A stretch of 64,000 bases of DNA from Schistosoma haematobium (GCF_000699445.3 NC_067200.1:17118510-17182509); one strand, 5' to 3'. Counted from the first letter of the stretch, positions 26,701-38,250 are shown. The notes: generated by a model not told the origin, from the sequence alone. Numbers and translations are program-made.

Positions 26701-27220
26701 GTATAAAGAAAGATATGAAGCGATTTTAATCTCGTAGTTTAAGGGAAGACAAAGAGTGTATACACCTACACCATTGTGATCGATTCTGAGCCATGTCACT
26801 CAGCCTCCAACCATTGGTTACGGTAGTTGTGCGGACCGCAACTAATTAGTATGCGTCTACCAACATGGCTAAAACTAGAGGTTAGTTAATTCAAGGTCTG
26901 AGGTTTATTCCTCATGGATTGGATTGAACGAAGTATTTTGACGCATTTTCTATTAACTACTGTTTTCTTCATTTTAGGTTTTAGCTTTGTAGCTAATCTA
27001 GCTATTTTCATTCTTATACTTAATGTTTTATAAACTAACCATCAAACTATTAAAAATTTCCATTTTCAGTGATTTAAATCTTAAATACTTTCATTGATTT
27101 TCCGACGTTCCCTGTTATTATTAGATTGGAAGCATGTGTGCCCGATTGAAAGAATGGTCTTCTACAGTTGAAGGTATGAAAAACCTTGTCGAAGTGGATA
27201 CAAAATCTATTTTGGCTTGA
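11800..27220 (+). CDS. PSMD13: 26S proteasome non-ATPase regulatory subunit 13 (Rpn9)
   Basis: PSMD13/Rpn9 is a PCI-domain scaffold subunit of the proteasome lid. Ten exons join in frame: 11800-11918, 13796-13874, 13914-13948, 13990-14051, 14096-14139, 15537-15725, 17299-17454, 19185-19454, 24845-24961 and 27125-27220. Together they give 1167 nt, 388 residues plus stop (human about 376). Recognisable blocks are KLWHQLTLKLE, INPLSLAEL, GVTTVHSRFYQLSSRYYQ, EALRFLGCVDL, WLIDLLQAFN, LLCLVEMVF with LTFVEI (PCI winged helix), and LTWLQPRVLD. All introns are GT-AG; introns 2-4 are only 39, 41 and 44 nt. The start is the ATG opening the conserved N-terminal frame. Intron 8 hosts a full RTE LINE. An in-frame alternative last exon may exist at 25508. 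Confidence 0.93.
11919..13795 (+). other. PSMD13 intron 1
   Basis: A 1.9-kb intron from GTGAGT to TAG. I see no gene, and no repeat matched elsewhere in the window. Confidence 0.7.
13875..14095 (+). other. Cluster of three very small PSMD13 introns
   Basis: Introns 13875-13913, 13949-13989 and 14052-14095 (39, 41 and 44 nt) flank exons of 35 and 62 nt. The acceptor chosen for the 35-nt exon (after ATATAG at 13908-13913) is forced by frame: the next AG five bases on gives a premature stop in the following exon. This mini-intron style is typical of 5' halves of flatworm genes. Confidence 0.8.
14140..15536 (+). other. PSMD13 intron 5
   Basis: A 1.4-kb AT-rich intron. Two short open frames (14310-14092 on -, 14697-14945 on +) show no family resemblance. 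Nothing else seen. Confidence 0.6.
15726..17298 (+). other. PSMD13 intron 6 with a probable retroelement scrap
   Basis: At 16841-16578 on - an 87-residue frame contains a GGTPDFTEAIGKAQLNLLN-type block resembling spacer sequence of schistosome retroelements. A similar phrase (GTTAGACACT with CGACTACTTCAC) recurs near 27749-27825. The remainder is unassigned AT-rich intron. Confidence 0.4.
18525..18925 (+). repeat. GC-richer dispersed repeat, copy 1
   Basis: About 400 bp inside PSMD13 intron 7, clearly GC-richer than its surroundings. Shared blocks with the minus strand of 40155-40505 include GCCTTTGACCTAAAGGTCTA, TTGGTTTGGAATCAGGGTTT and CTCAATTTCGTAAACAAC. The two copies are therefore in inverted orientation about 21 kb apart. 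I do not recognise the element class. Confidence 0.65.
19737..20100 (-). repeat. Possible old retroelement fragment
   Basis: Phrases such as CTAACCCACCAGGGTTGGAGA resemble a stretch near 27755-27800 (CTAACTCACCAAGTTTGGAGA). The similarity is weak and the class unknown, so this is a tentative repeat call. Confidence 0.3.
20405..20737 (+). CDS. RTE short 5' ORF
   Basis: An open frame begins exactly at the inferred 5' boundary of the element (first codon TTG) and ends at TAA 20735-20737. It is in the same frame as the endonuclease ORF that follows from 20744, so a single stop codon separates them. The product would be up to 110 residues, Ser/Gly-rich with no domain I recognise. RTE elements often have a small ORF1 here, but this could also be 5' UTR that happens to be open. 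Confidence 0.4.
   Translation: MPDRSCYLDAVIGLAYRDDPTELYWLEHMFLQVLPCQAGRLANGKTKSSNSRSEGEVVLLTVERCDSSKVFPSDNQHDSDAAFPQGGVGLEKVGPKNAHLTYLTDFRLRR
20744..21853 (+). pseudogene. RTE ORF2, apurinic endonuclease part (frameshifted)
   Basis: APE-type endonuclease that nicks target DNA for target-primed reverse transcription. Motifs seen in order are HVGAFNVRTL (Asn), CCVSETRIQD (catalytic Glu), LFVVSAYSPT and VIVAGDFNAQVG (Asp/Asn). The final SDHALV block is in the next frame. The frame breaks just after TWRP near 21785, where one base appears to be missing from a C run. The 68 or so residues after that point are out of frame and meaningless. Residues before LHVGAF form a Ser/Pro-rich leader. Confidence 0.85.
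21775..24120 (+). pseudogene. RTE ORF2, reverse transcriptase part
   Basis: This frame continues ORF2 after the frameshift: end of endonuclease (LDHIAISHRWRG, DSDHALVRAR), a linker, then a full RT. Motifs include GRAAGPDRFTPEIF, QAGFRPGRGCIDQIF, MVVFLDLKAAFDSVD (A), VRQGCPLSPFLFNFVVD (B), LEYADDIVLFGED (C, Tyr at about residue 502), TYLGSLI and YGSETWPV. The C-terminal LRWLGHVLRMP block is typical of RTE elements. Apart from the upstream frameshift there is no internal stop over 780 codons, so the copy is young or was active recently. Confidence 0.9.
24845..24961 (+). other. PSMD13 exon 9, downstream of the LINE
   Basis: Listed separately because it lies 480 bp past the LINE. It encodes VEHFLMKALSL through LTWLQPRVLD, the end of the PCI winged helix. 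Phase 0 at both ends; acceptor TTTTCAAG, donor GTAAAT. Confidence 0.88.
25395..25490 (+). repeat. RTE-type LINE 3'-end fragment
   Basis: GATGCATATATGTGCCTGG followed by TCTACATTTTAGCTGACTGA matches fragments at 26600-26535 (-) and 58845-58915 (+). The GCTGACTGA end looks like the tail of a truncated RTE-type element. Confidence 0.5.
25508..25645 (+). other. Possible alternative last exon of PSMD13
   Basis: A good acceptor (TTCAATTTCAG at 25497-25507) is followed by 45 codons and TAG (25643-25645) in phase with exon 9. The peptide is rich in Ser and Tyr and does not resemble the conserved C-terminus, which is clearly encoded by 27125-27220. It may be chance. Confidence 0.25.
26535..26600 (-). 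repeat. RTE-type LINE 3'-end fragment, inverted
   Basis: The reverse complement reads GCTAATGAGGTGTAACAATT then GATGCATATATGTGCCTGG and TCCTACGTTGCAG. It is inverted relative to the similar pieces at 25395 and 58845. Confidence 0.5.
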
Positions 27221-27287
27221 AAAGTATTTCGTATTTATTAACCCGGTTTCTTGTACAACCGTTTGTAATCCACCAGCACATACTTTT

Positions 27288-27293
27288 AATAAA
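27288..27293 (+). terminator. PSMD13 polyadenylation signal
   Basis: AATAAA 68 nt after the stop codon at 27218-27220, the first such signal downstream. Confidence 0.6.
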
Positions 27294-29500
27294 TACACTC
27301 GAAAATATTCTCTTCTGTCAATCAACATATATTAACATAGGTCTATTATTGCAATTGTTAATATACAAATTTTAAATGGATTTTATTTTGTTTCCAAATG
27401 ATTAACTATTTTTTAGAGGTCAGTTAGTCATGACGAACACAGAGTCAGACAAATGTACGTTAACACACGTTGCCATATCACATCACATTGGAACGGATTT
27501 AAAAAGATGAGTAGTAAAGGTATTGAAACAATTTAGCACCAATGATAATAAGGAAGACACCTGTAGCAAATCAGTACCTCACTAACCGACTTGCCAATTT
27601 AGTCTAGTATCTTGACATTGCTCACTCGATTGATCCACAATACACGAGCATTGTTCCGATCACATATGACCAAAACGTATAGTCTATCCATATCTTCCAC
27701 TTCCGTAGATTATGTTTTAAGGACAGCTTTTTGAATGTGTGTTGAGACTGTTAGACACTAACTCACCAAGTTTGGAGACTTTCAAGATAAGTGAGGTGTT
27801 CAACCGATTCAACTACTTCACTCTATACCATCAATTTGGATGTCAAAGTAAACCATTTTGAAACCTAGTCATATATAACGTCTGAACCTCAACATAAAAG
27901 CATCATTGCTTAAAAGTGCGTGACACAAGAAGTAACACAATACTAAGTATATTCGTACATCAGTTTACCTTGCGGTGCTACAACAAAGAAGTAGGGTACA
28001 GACATATTTACGATGTAGGTAAAGCGAATAACTCGGGATGGCATTAAATAGGTAAGATTATATGATAACTTAAGTTCGCAGAAAAATATCACTTCAATAA
28101 ATTTGGATTGTTTGAGACAAGCTGTATTAGCATTAATTTTTACGTATCGACGATCCCATCTCAGAACTATATACAAGCGTATTAAAGTCAAGAACTTCGT
28201 TTTCAAAACAACCTTTTCTCTTCACATGAAGAGAAGTACATTTACTTAAAAGTTAGGATGGTTTAACATCCATTCTTTTAAAATACATTGTAGAGCATAC
28301 AGTTCCTGGTGGCCTAAATGGATATTCCCTAACATTAACCATCGATTTCCTATCCATTCTTGCTTGAGGATGGTATTTTAATATAACCGCTCCCAAATAT
28401 TAAATTTATTTGCTTCAACTAGGAATAAATTCTAGTAAACAGCATCAAAATGTGTAAATTTCGATCTTTCCCGAACTTTTTGGCTTTTATAGACTTGTAC
28501 TAACAGCATTACCAAATAGTATACAGGTGATTGTTTGCTGTGCACCCCTATAGAACTTTCATCGCATATCATCAGATTACTCAAATGACGTAAGCTACTA
28601 CGCATTATTGAGTCGATGGTTCACACTTGTTGAGAAACCTCGTATAAGTAATCACAATTTATGAATTATGTTTCATTTATTTTAGTTTGTAAGATCGGTC
28701 TTTTAAGCTGCAAGACGTTTCCTTTCAACTAACTATTGAGCATATGTAACTGAACTATCTTAAACAGATTTAAACCACCCATCATCAAACAAAGAATATT
28801 GGGAAGCGCTTAAGAAAGGGAGCACAATCCGGCCCTATCACTTACGGTTGCTTAAAGTGGCATGTCTTTCCTGTTTGTACCTCTCGAAATTAGTTGTTCT
28901 ACAGACTACATTGCTCTGATCATATTCACTAATACTATACACTAGTTGTTTCCGTAATTTCGCACCTTCACGCTACTGCTGTTTTCATGGTCATAATAAT
29001 GAGTTGAGAGATTTAGCGTTGCTATGAAACATGGAGATGAGAGCAGGAAACGTTATTCAAGTTAAGACTATCTGGGTTTTGCCTGAAGGTTGAGATAAAT
29101 ACACTTCTTATAAGGCGAGCAAGGCTTGAATATCACTACCGCAACGTGAGCACTGCGTCCAAAGCGATATATAATGAAATAGTAATCCTGGTTTTCGAAA
29201 ATAACCATGTAGTTTAAAAGGTATTTGCAAGCCGAGCTATTGTTTTATGTGACTGCCACAATGTAGGTTGTTTTTAATCACAAGAATTCCGTGCTAGCTA
29301 CAATCCCTAAAGTTCAAGTCAAGCGTCGCTTGTCGAGGTAGGCAGTGGTCAGACGTACGAAACACATGACTTAAACACCTCAGTCGACATACTGTCCTTA
29401 ACCTCAATAACACCCACTTGGTCGGTTTGCAATAGGTCAAAAATACTTATGATTAGAAACCTCCAGTCTACACGTCTTTAATTTCATACTGTTTCACAGA
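27294..29500. other. Intergenic region between PSMD13 and RACK1, first part
   Basis: AT-rich, with no gene found. 27560-27840 contains phrases also seen in the 16560-16850 and 19737-20100 fragments, suggesting old retroelement debris. Confidence 0.4.
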
Positions 29501-30140
29501 CGTGAGATAAGACAGGAAGGACTGCTACGTGATATGCATGTCCTGTGATTGGAGGACGGACACCACAAATTACTGAATTTGGCAAACACCAACACAACTT
29601 TTTGAAGCAGGGGCAGACACCAAACGATTAGACACGGTCAGATCTTCAAAATAATTGAAGGGGCTGACCCGTTCTGCTGCATTTAAGCAACTGTCCCATC
29701 TCGTCTTAAATTACCAGCGACCAAAGATGGGAGGACCCGAATGTGCGTAACTGTAGAGTACTTAAAAATCAGTTGAATGGTATTTTAGGATATAAACTCC
29801 CCACTGGTCCAATCCCCTGAATTGGAAGTGTTCGTTTATGAAGTCCACATCTGAAACAGTCTCACTGAAACCTGAATTTTGTAATAAACCTCACCGACCA
29901 GCCAGCATTGCCATTTATTCTTGCTACATTTCGCGGTTTTGCTCTCGCTGTCTACTGCTGCGTTTGGTTATCATACATTTGAGTTGTCGTCGCTCATCAT
30001 TCTCCAAGCCCACGAAGATATACACCCGAACTCCCCCAATCAGTGAACAATATCTTCCCAAGCCATTATAGAATAAACTGTTTCGATGCGACCGAACAGT
30101 TGCATGGCTAATCCTTTCTAAACGGTTTACTAACATTACA
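29500..30140. repeat. Repeat-like block with promoter and poly(A) signs
   Basis: Less AT-rich than its flanks. On + it has GGATATAAACTCCC (about 29789), AATAAA (29882) and a second AATAAA (30072). The order TATA then poly(A) signal would fit an LTR or a short retroelement. No second copy was found in the window and no coding motif was recognised in either open frame (29838-30071 +, 30136-29924 -). Confidence 0.25.
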
Positions 30141-30660
30141 ATTCGAAATGTTTTGCTTACATGACTTTCGAATCGATTTTGTATCCACTCAACTGCACAT
30201 CACTCGATCACGGAACATTATCGCCACTGTTTTTGTATATATATGTTATGATTAATGCACTGAACCTACTAAAGTGACATTTCTAAATAAATTTGATTTA
30301 CAGCCGGACGCTAGGGACTTAAGGAGCATAATTTCAACTGCTTTCTTAGGTGAAGTTACGTTTCTAAAACAATGACCAACTAGTATCAGACTCCACACTA
30401 CTCATCAATATATTGATAGTGGTCAAAGTTCAATAGACTGGAAAAATATTTAGTCGTAAACTAATAACGAACGTAAATTGTGATAAATAGTTAAGCTTCG
30501 CTAACGGGCAGCGTCAACTGTGGCTGGCTTAATGTAGAGTTAATAACAGCGAAGATTATGGCAACAGGATCTATTAAGTACGTCATATGGTAATTGTTTA
30601 GAAACCAGTTAATAACTGTAATGGTTGCTCACGTGATGCCACTGAATTTTAGTATAATCC

Positions 30661-30666
30661 TTTATT
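30661..30666 (-). terminator. Possible RACK1 polyadenylation signal
   Basis: TTTATT on +, that is AATAAA on -, about 240 nt past the RACK1 stop. Confidence 0.4.
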
Positions 30667-30902
30667 TCCTCAGCTAACTTGATCTACTGAGTTTCGAACA
30701 AATAAATGAACTTTCTCCGCATATAGACTAAATGTAATGGGAGGTCTATGCATCGAGGAATAGATACCATGGCTTAAAAAACCTTATTGTACTACGTAAA
30801 CAGTGCCGGGGTTATCAGTAAGCCTTCTTCCGTGAACACATACAACCTCACTTGAAATAAAAAGTCTTTGATCCCATCAGTACATCATACATATTATTGT
30901 TA

Positions 30903-31917
30903 CTAAGCCATTTGCCAAACACGAATGAGATTATCTGAGTATCCAGCAAATAAAGTTTGACCATCAGCAGACCACGCAAGACATGTGCAGGAAGATGTTG
31001 ATCGTTTAGCAGGTGAGTTTCCTGATATCAATTCAAGGCGCAGATCATCAGCTAAGACTTTATTTTCTAGATCCCATATCTTGATGCTGGATCCAACTGC
31101 AGCACAAAGCCAATAACGATTAGGAGAGAAACATAATGCATTGATTATTCCTCCGCTAGGCAGGGTGTACAGGAACTTGTTCAACGCTAAGTCCCATAGC
31201 ATTGCTTGTCCGTCTTTTCCTCCGCTTGCACAAAGAGAACCATCTGGTGAAACTGTCACTGTGTTGAGATAACCAGTATGTCCGTAATGTGTTGTGCGTA
31301 AACTGCAGTCGCTTAACCCCCAGACCTAGGAAAATGAATTACAGAATATCGTATCGCTTACTTTCACTTGCTTGTCCCATCCACATGTAACAACAATAGG
31401 GTGATCCGTGTTTGGGGAAAATCGGACGCATGAAATCCAGTCGGTATGCCCACCATCGGTGAATACATACTTACAGTGACCCAAAGTATTCCACAACCTT
31501 GCAGTTTTGTCTCGTGACCCACTGACTATCTGTCTGTTGTCTGCACTAAAAGCAACACTCAGAACGCTTTTTTCGTGTCCACAGAACCGACGAGTTGTTT
31601 TTCCAGTTTCCAGATCATACAATCTTAAGGTGTTGTCCCATGACCCTGATAGAGCATATAACCCATCAGATGACATAACCACGTCACTGACAAAATGATT
31701 ATGTCCATGTAAGGACCTCACAGGTACTCCATATTCACCAGATTCTCGCCTTAAGTCCCAAACAATTAGAGATTTATCTGAAATATCTATGTCAGTAGTT
31801 AAATATACCTCGAGAAGCTGAAACAAGAAGATCAGGTTGGGTAGCATTCGTCGCTATCTGTGTGACCCACCCACGGTGTCCAGACAGAGTGCCCCGAAAC
31901 ACCAATTGTTCATTCAT
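30903..31917 (-). CDS. RACK1: Receptor for activated C kinase 1 (WD40 ribosomal scaffold)
   Basis: RACK1 is a seven-bladed WD40 protein that sits on the 40S subunit near the mRNA exit and docks PKC and other signalling proteins. Coding exons on - are 31917-31809, 31777-31362 and 31325-30903; they join to 948 nt, 315 residues (human 317). Conserved blocks include [107 protein letters not shown] and [15 protein letters not shown]. Introns are 31 and 36 nt. The start ATG (31917-31915) precedes a GTLxGH first blade. A likely 5' UTR intron (31920-32034) ends GTTTCAG two bases before the ATG. Confidence 0.96.
31326..31361 (-). other. 36-nt intron of RACK1
   Basis: GTAAGC to CCTAG; joins WDKQVK and VWGLSDCSL in phase 0. 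Confidence 0.85.
31778..31808 (-). other. 31-nt intron of RACK1
   Basis: Begins GTATAT and ends TTTCAG. Removal joins SASR and DKSLIVWDL as in other RACK1 proteins. The intron is open in frame, so a naive ORF reads through it. Confidence 0.85.
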
Positions 31918-31919
31918 CC

Positions 31920-32034
31920 CTGAAACAACGTGACGAGTAACGAAACCGCGCGAGCAAAGACACTGCAGACTGACCTAATTGTTCAATATCCAATAATTGC
32001 GAATCAGTCAGTGTAAACTATGACATTTCTTTAC
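31920..32034 (-). other. Probable 5' UTR intron of RACK1
   Basis: On -, GAAG then GTAAAG at 32034 and GTTGTTTCAG ending at 31920, followed by GG and the start codon. The acceptor could instead serve spliced-leader trans-splicing, which flatworms use. Confidence 0.45.
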
Positions 32035-32099
32035 CTTCAATTCTCGATATTCATACACAGTCCTGGTCTTAGTTAGCGTCCTATGAACGAAACAGCGTG

Positions 32100-35000
32100 A
32101 CTAAAAAGTAACAGGTCGGATGAATACTTGTAATGACTCACTTTTATCACGAGAACGCGATTGGTTTATTGAAAAAAATTATTATTATAACCAATTGTAC
32201 CAGTGATTGTTTTACTGTGCTCGTTTGTTTAACTGTGCTAATGACAGACATATTGTGCTAGCATTAATCTCTATTATTGTTTCGTGTGTAGTGACTTCGC
32301 TGGCACGTACTCCCTTCTGCTGCTTCTGCTTGTACCAATTCTTGGCACGATCTTGGTATTCTTTCGATACCACGAGATCTCCAATCAAATAAACTTGGTT
32401 CTATTCCGCCTTCTGATTTTATTGACACGCATTTCTCAGTAGAGGTGTTCATAGTCAACTGGGACTCGACACCACGCTACATACTCACACCATATTTGAA
32501 AATTGGAGAGTGAACGACCAGGTAACATTCTCTCAGAAGTCGCCAAAGTTTTAACGATTGCTAAAAATTTAACAATAGTGTATATATAGTTTCTGCGAAT
32601 TTTCGGCCTAGTGATTTGCATGGTAGCACATTCAAATATGGTTTCGATCATCAAATTTTCTTCATCTGATGCATTCATTTCTATGATTTGTTACCACTTT
32701 TACCAGTCGATAAAGTTCATACAGTGTACTCAACGAGTCTCCAGCACAGATTTTCAAGGTTTTAGCCAATGAGGACATAAATTGCGTCTACTTTTTAGCT
32801 TCTTTAACTCAATATTCCTGTGAAAACCAAGTTTCACCTGGCAACCGCTCACAGATAGAGGCATTGTCACTGATTTGGATAGACTTCTAGTTATCAAGAG
32901 CTTTCTGATAAGACCAGAATTTTTCTCTAGGAATGCTTAATCAGAGTCTAAGGGTCTGTAGCAGTATATTAATTTTGACTCTGATGTGATTGATTTTACT
33001 AAACACATCATAGCTGAAGGCTCGATCACGCAACAACTCGTCAACTGAGATCACATACCTTTCGAAATATAGACTACGTTCCTAACGGACCTCAGAACAC
33101 TTTCACTTATGGCAGCTTTTTTCGACTAGGTTTGAGGTCCTCACTCTTAATTGTGTTACGGACAACAATGTTGTCAGGCCCTTGACGTCCGTGATATCTT
33201 TGAATCTTTTTGTGATGACAAGAATAATATCGTTTGCTAACACCTTTATCATTGTTTGAGAAGTATAACTATAATATGAAATTGCTCTGTGTTCAGCAGT
33301 AATCATTTTTAGAGCTAACCGTAGGAAAAGTTGGAAATGCCTGTCACTAACCTCATTTATATCTGCTGAACACTCTAATGTTTATCACTATGATTAATGG
33401 AGAGCCTACTAGCACCTTTTGTTCTATTTTTTTCGATTTCAAACATACTGCTCTAAACATTACCTCTACACAAAACAATTTGATGCTAGACTCAAACACT
33501 TTCTTCTCTTTATACAACCAGATTGTTTATTCTAGTGAAATTCAAGCCGTCGGATTGAGCTGAATACTACCGACCATGGACATTTCGGTAATGTTGGTGA
33601 CTGAGTCTGATCTACTAGTGTCTCTAGCTCAAAATTGTTTCCGTAGCTTATCTTTTTGATCAGTTTTCGAGATCTTGATGATATGTGAGTTTTTCTGGCA
33701 AACCATAGTCTATTATGATACAAAATACTTGATTATCTTTTTCGTGCCTTAAGGTAACCCTCGTGCTATTGATAGAAGAAACCAGACAAGTAGTGAATAG
33801 GTCTTTATTTCGATCTTCGCGCAGTCACAGTGGAGCGTGGGATTATTTGTTCAGACAAACAAAGGCTCTCAACATTAAATATAAGATAATAGGGAATATA
33901 ACGCTTATAAAAAATAAGGAAGTGAATGAATAATTGAACAAAACTGTTTTGGCATATGCTTGGTTGTTTGGGGTCAACTCTTAACCAACCATCCTAAGCT
34001 GTTACATCTTCATACTTTGTTACCTTCTATTTTACAGCAAATATTAACTTTGTCTTTAGTACTCAGATATTTTTCCACTTATATAATCAACAACCATAAG
34101 TGCCCTCGATTTCTGTAGTAAAAATGTTATACTGTTTGTTCGTATATTATTTTTAAAGCATAGTATAAAAACTATTTTCACTTATTGTCTGACGTCAAAA
34201 CAGCACTCTTAGTATATTAACGGAACATAATAAAATATTGAAAATATTAAGGAAACAATACTATAGCTAGTGTTTATAATTTCAGAAACACTTTCTGTGC
34301 GTTTTTGTATAAAGGTTTATAAGAAAATTTTTAGTATTACGTTTAGCATGACAATAGCTCATTCTCTCGACCTATATATAAAGCCATCATATTTGATTCC
34401 ATCATTTGCAACTTTGTCATATTTTTCAGTCTATTAAAGTTTACGTTTACCGATTTAATCCATCAAATTTGTTGTTCACACTTTATTTTAAGGCAGTTTT
34501 GCATTTGAAATATTTACAATAGGGAACTAGTCTGTTTCTCATCTACACCCTCTGTTTGGTTGCTGGGTTAACGAAACTAAAGGGACACCAGGAGTTAAGG
34601 TGTCGAGTATTGTTCCTTGCTTGGTGGTTCAGTTGATAAATGGAAAGCCATCAGCTATACAGACGACATAGATGAATAAATCGATAATCGGGATCCCGAT
34701 TGGGCCATATAAAATGCAATATTGATCGATTTCCCGGGCCATAAGAAATTAACGTTCTCAACGTATGGCAATTGATAAATATATTACACTGATATTGACA
34801 ATATACTTAATGCTCAATTTATTTGAAATTACTGAGTCAAAATTCGATAACAGTACCTGCAGTGTCAATCAAATTCTCATATGCTTATAAATGTTCCTTA
34901 TTTACTTCTCAATCCATCCAATAGTTCGTAGATATTTACTACTGCACCTCTTCTAGTTTTTATAATCTTTCTTTATTTACCTGTACACGTGATCAGTCAT

Positions 35001-35700
35001 ATGTAATGGCGAATGTTGTCATTTCGGTATACCTTGATACCAACGTCCATTATTTAAAACAACACTATGCTGCAATCCGTGATCGTCAAGCCTTGCTTTT
35101 GTTTTACGACCAGAATAGCTAACTGTATCACACTTGAGTGACAAACGTCGGCTTCTGACTTCATAATTGTGGCAGTTTGTAAAGTAATAACGGTGTCGCT
35201 CACAGTAAGTAGATATAATGATTTCGTCAAAAGGTATTCAGATGCTCTAGCTAGTTCCAATACAATTTACGTGGGTTAGAACCAATGTAGGGCTGAGTTA
35301 TGGAAGTGGTTTGTCGATTACTAATGGGACTGTGCCAGTTTAATGAGCGCGATTCCAACAAGTACCTCAATACCAAGTACATTTACAGGTTTCGTCAAAA
35401 TGCTCTATCGTACTTAAAAGCTAATATGTTTTACCAGAATATCCTAGTGGCTATTGGTGTCATTCATGTTCTAAAATACCTCAAAAGCTTCTTCAACTTG
35501 CCAGGAATCTAGTATCTAGCGGCTTTGTGTCTTTTTGACCGTGTCTGTAAAAACAGCTTACTAATGTAAGTGTAGAGTGTGTAGAAGTTATTTCCTCTTT
35601 ATCTGACTGGAAGAAATAATACCCCGTTTTTATGAAGTTGCCTGAGATTATTCGGAAGTTAGTACACCAGTTGTATAGATAGAATATTGCCAATGGTTAG
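32100..35700. other. Intergenic region, nothing recognised
   Basis: Covers the RACK1 upstream region. Open frames of 60-80 codons exist on both strands (32207-32392, 32678-32436, 33378-33563, 35300-35512) without any recognisable domain. CCTATATATAAAG at 34371 resembles a TATA box, with no gene attached. Confidence 0.4.
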
Positions 35701-35819
35701 TAAAAATTCTCAAGCGCGCAGAAAGCAAGCACACAGGGAAGCGAGTGTGAAAGAGTGTGTTAGTGTTAAAAATCCATGTTCACGCGTATTGAATTTGAGT
35801 CACTTGTGTTGAAATAGTC

Positions 35820-37842
35820 AAGGCATGACTTCTTGAACGAATTGTCTAGTTTATCTTATGATAGTATGACACGGTAGAACGTGAAGTCAATTCAACGTCA
35901 CAAACACGATTTAAAGAGGTATTTTGCATAATAAATTAGCATCACTACCATGAGGAGCCGTAATCTATCAACATGTTGTTCTCTAAAGACATGCGTAGAT
36001 TGGATTTACTTCCCATCATGTTTACCCATCACTTACGCCACCCTTTCTCCTTTTGTGTTTTTGGGCTCTCTTACGTTTGTGTCATGTATGAATATTACCT
36101 TAATCTAAGTCTGTTGTTGGGATGCACTTTTTCTGCCAGTTCCACGTTACAAGCAAATCAGATTGCCAAAGTTTCTGTATCGTGGGTTGGAAATCCATTT
36201 ATTATATCGCACTGCTATGAGAACAACTGATGGTATAAGTCATAAAACACTGGTCAGATTGTGTGTGGTTTAGAGGTAGCGAATCAAAGAATGTGTAAGA
36301 GTTTATGATCGTAAATTTCCAGAGTGAGCAAAAGTAAATTATTGGGCGACCCCTAATAATTTAGGACATGAGATTCTTATGATCAGCCGTAGTTGATCAG
36401 CATCCATCTCATTAGCGAATTATCCGTTTACTTGTAATAGAAAAAAAAGCAGGACATGACACTTAGGAAAAATAATCCTATTCTAACCTTTAGAATGGTT
36501 TGGAATGTGATAGGAACATAGAGGAATAACCAATTATCAATGAATAATGGGAAAAGGTAAGCCATGTGTTCTGTAATTTGGTTATATTCTTATTAGTGAG
36601 GTTAATATTATTGGGGTCCGTTATATTCATGATCGGTCTAGATATTAGACGGTCCATAAGAAAGTGCCTCATTGGTGAAGGGAAGTTCAGGGAATAGTTG
36701 ATGAAGCCCTTTAGTGTCAAGTAACGGTGTTATTAGCCTTTTGGACTTGGTAACAGTGCCACAGTTATGGATAGGAATTCGCAACCTATTCCATAAAAAA
36801 CTGTGCCACACTGCAAAAAACTTACGAAGCGCTGGTTTACGGTGTTTTATTTTAAGCGGTATATATGCGTTGTTTTTGAGTCTATAGACCGAGTCATGGA
36901 ACATGATAAGAAATATGAGTACATGTATTGCTTTGTAGAGCAATGTTAAATTGTTCCTCAGCCGACGACGTCATAAAGGTTCTCAAGAGAGGTGCCCACA
37001 TCTATCTGTGTGATTGAGAGTTGAGTCACGTCATAGCAGTTGGCGTATGAAGCACATTTGAACGTCTTCTACTTTTATGGCATATGTGGTATTCATATTT
37101 GAAAAGATAAAAGAGCAGTATTCAAGGGGAGTTCGTACACATATTTTGTAAATGGTAAGCTTAGCCTCTGTTGTGAAGAAATCTTTCGTTGTGAAACTAA
37201 GTATCTGTCTAGATTTAGCAATAATAGAGGAGGCCTGTTCTTCACAGTTTTGGGCATCCTGTGTAATTAATTCCTAGATCGTTTACTGATTTTAGTGTCT
37301 GGACTCTACTTTTTATACAAGTTAAGTTGTAGTTTACGGGGATGTTTTCTAAAACGCATGATCCCACACTTGTTGAGGTTAAATTGTAATTGCCAATTAT
37401 CTCTCCAGATAGTTAGTTTATTGAGGCAAATATGAATCTCGGATACACTTTCACTTAGAGCTTTATGTATAAGGTTGTATACTATTTTTAGATCATCAGC
37501 GTATGTGTGGTCTCCCAAATTTCATGGCGTCACATATATCGTTTATATACGTAAGAAACAAGAGTGGACCTAGTACATTCCCCTGTATGACTCCACTAGT
37601 TATTGGTCTAGGTGATGAGAGAGCGAGTTTTTGTACGTTACCTTTTCTTTAAGTCCTGTTAAGGAAGAAGTAAACTATGATTATAGTGTGTTGTTGATTC
37701 TGAAGGATTTTAGTTAAACGAGAAGCCTTTTGTGTGGGATCTATTCAAAAGCTTTCCTAAAGTTTAAGAATAGGACAGATACAGGGAGTCAGTTGTTTCG
37801 TTTCATGTTTATGACCTAAGAAACCTATGTCGTGAGGTCGGA
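35820..37842 (-). mobile_element. CR1-like LINE, second family, 3' part
   Basis: On -, degraded RT motifs run from about 37842: an FRKAF remnant, SGVIQGNVLGPLLFLTYIN near 37590, YADDLKIVYN (about 37500, catalytic YADD) and a C-terminal FFAVWHSFLWNRLRIPI block (36850-36750). A 3' UTR follows to about 35820. Frames are broken. Its 36230-36660 and 35940-36230 parts match 39000-39420 and 38690-38970 of the next copy. Confidence 0.7.
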
Positions 37843-38250
37843 TTCTTTAATAATAATAATAGTTTATTCTCAAATAACAGATTGTTACATGAGGCATGTC
37901 AGTTTATAGCTAAGATCAAATTGTTACAAATGATACAATTTCCACTGTAGTAAACTACTCAGCTGGGTTGGTAATGTATAAGATATGAATGTAGATGGTT
38001 TTAGTCAGTATGAGAGTTGTCGCGCTCCATGAAAGTTGCGTTGCGAATGTGCAACAGATGGTCAAGGATAGGTCCATTGAAGGTGGGAGCTTCTAGAAAC
38101 CGTAACCCCATGTCCCCTTGGAATATCTAAGGCTTTAATGATGCTGCAGGATGAAGTCGTCCGCTTCATATCTAAGGGGGGGGGTAAAAGAGGGAGCAAG
38201 TAAAAGAAGGGACGATAGGCAGAGTAGCCAATATTCATGAAGGATTGTTT
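37843..38250 (-). mobile_element. Possible 3' end of another LINE nested beside the CR1 copy
   Basis: On - the block ends GAATAAACTATTATTATTATT at 37872-37850, a pattern of 3' tail with poly(A) signal and trinucleotide repeat. It abuts the point where the CR1 RT frame breaks off. A run of nine or more G occurs near 38177. The body was not recognised. Confidence 0.35.
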
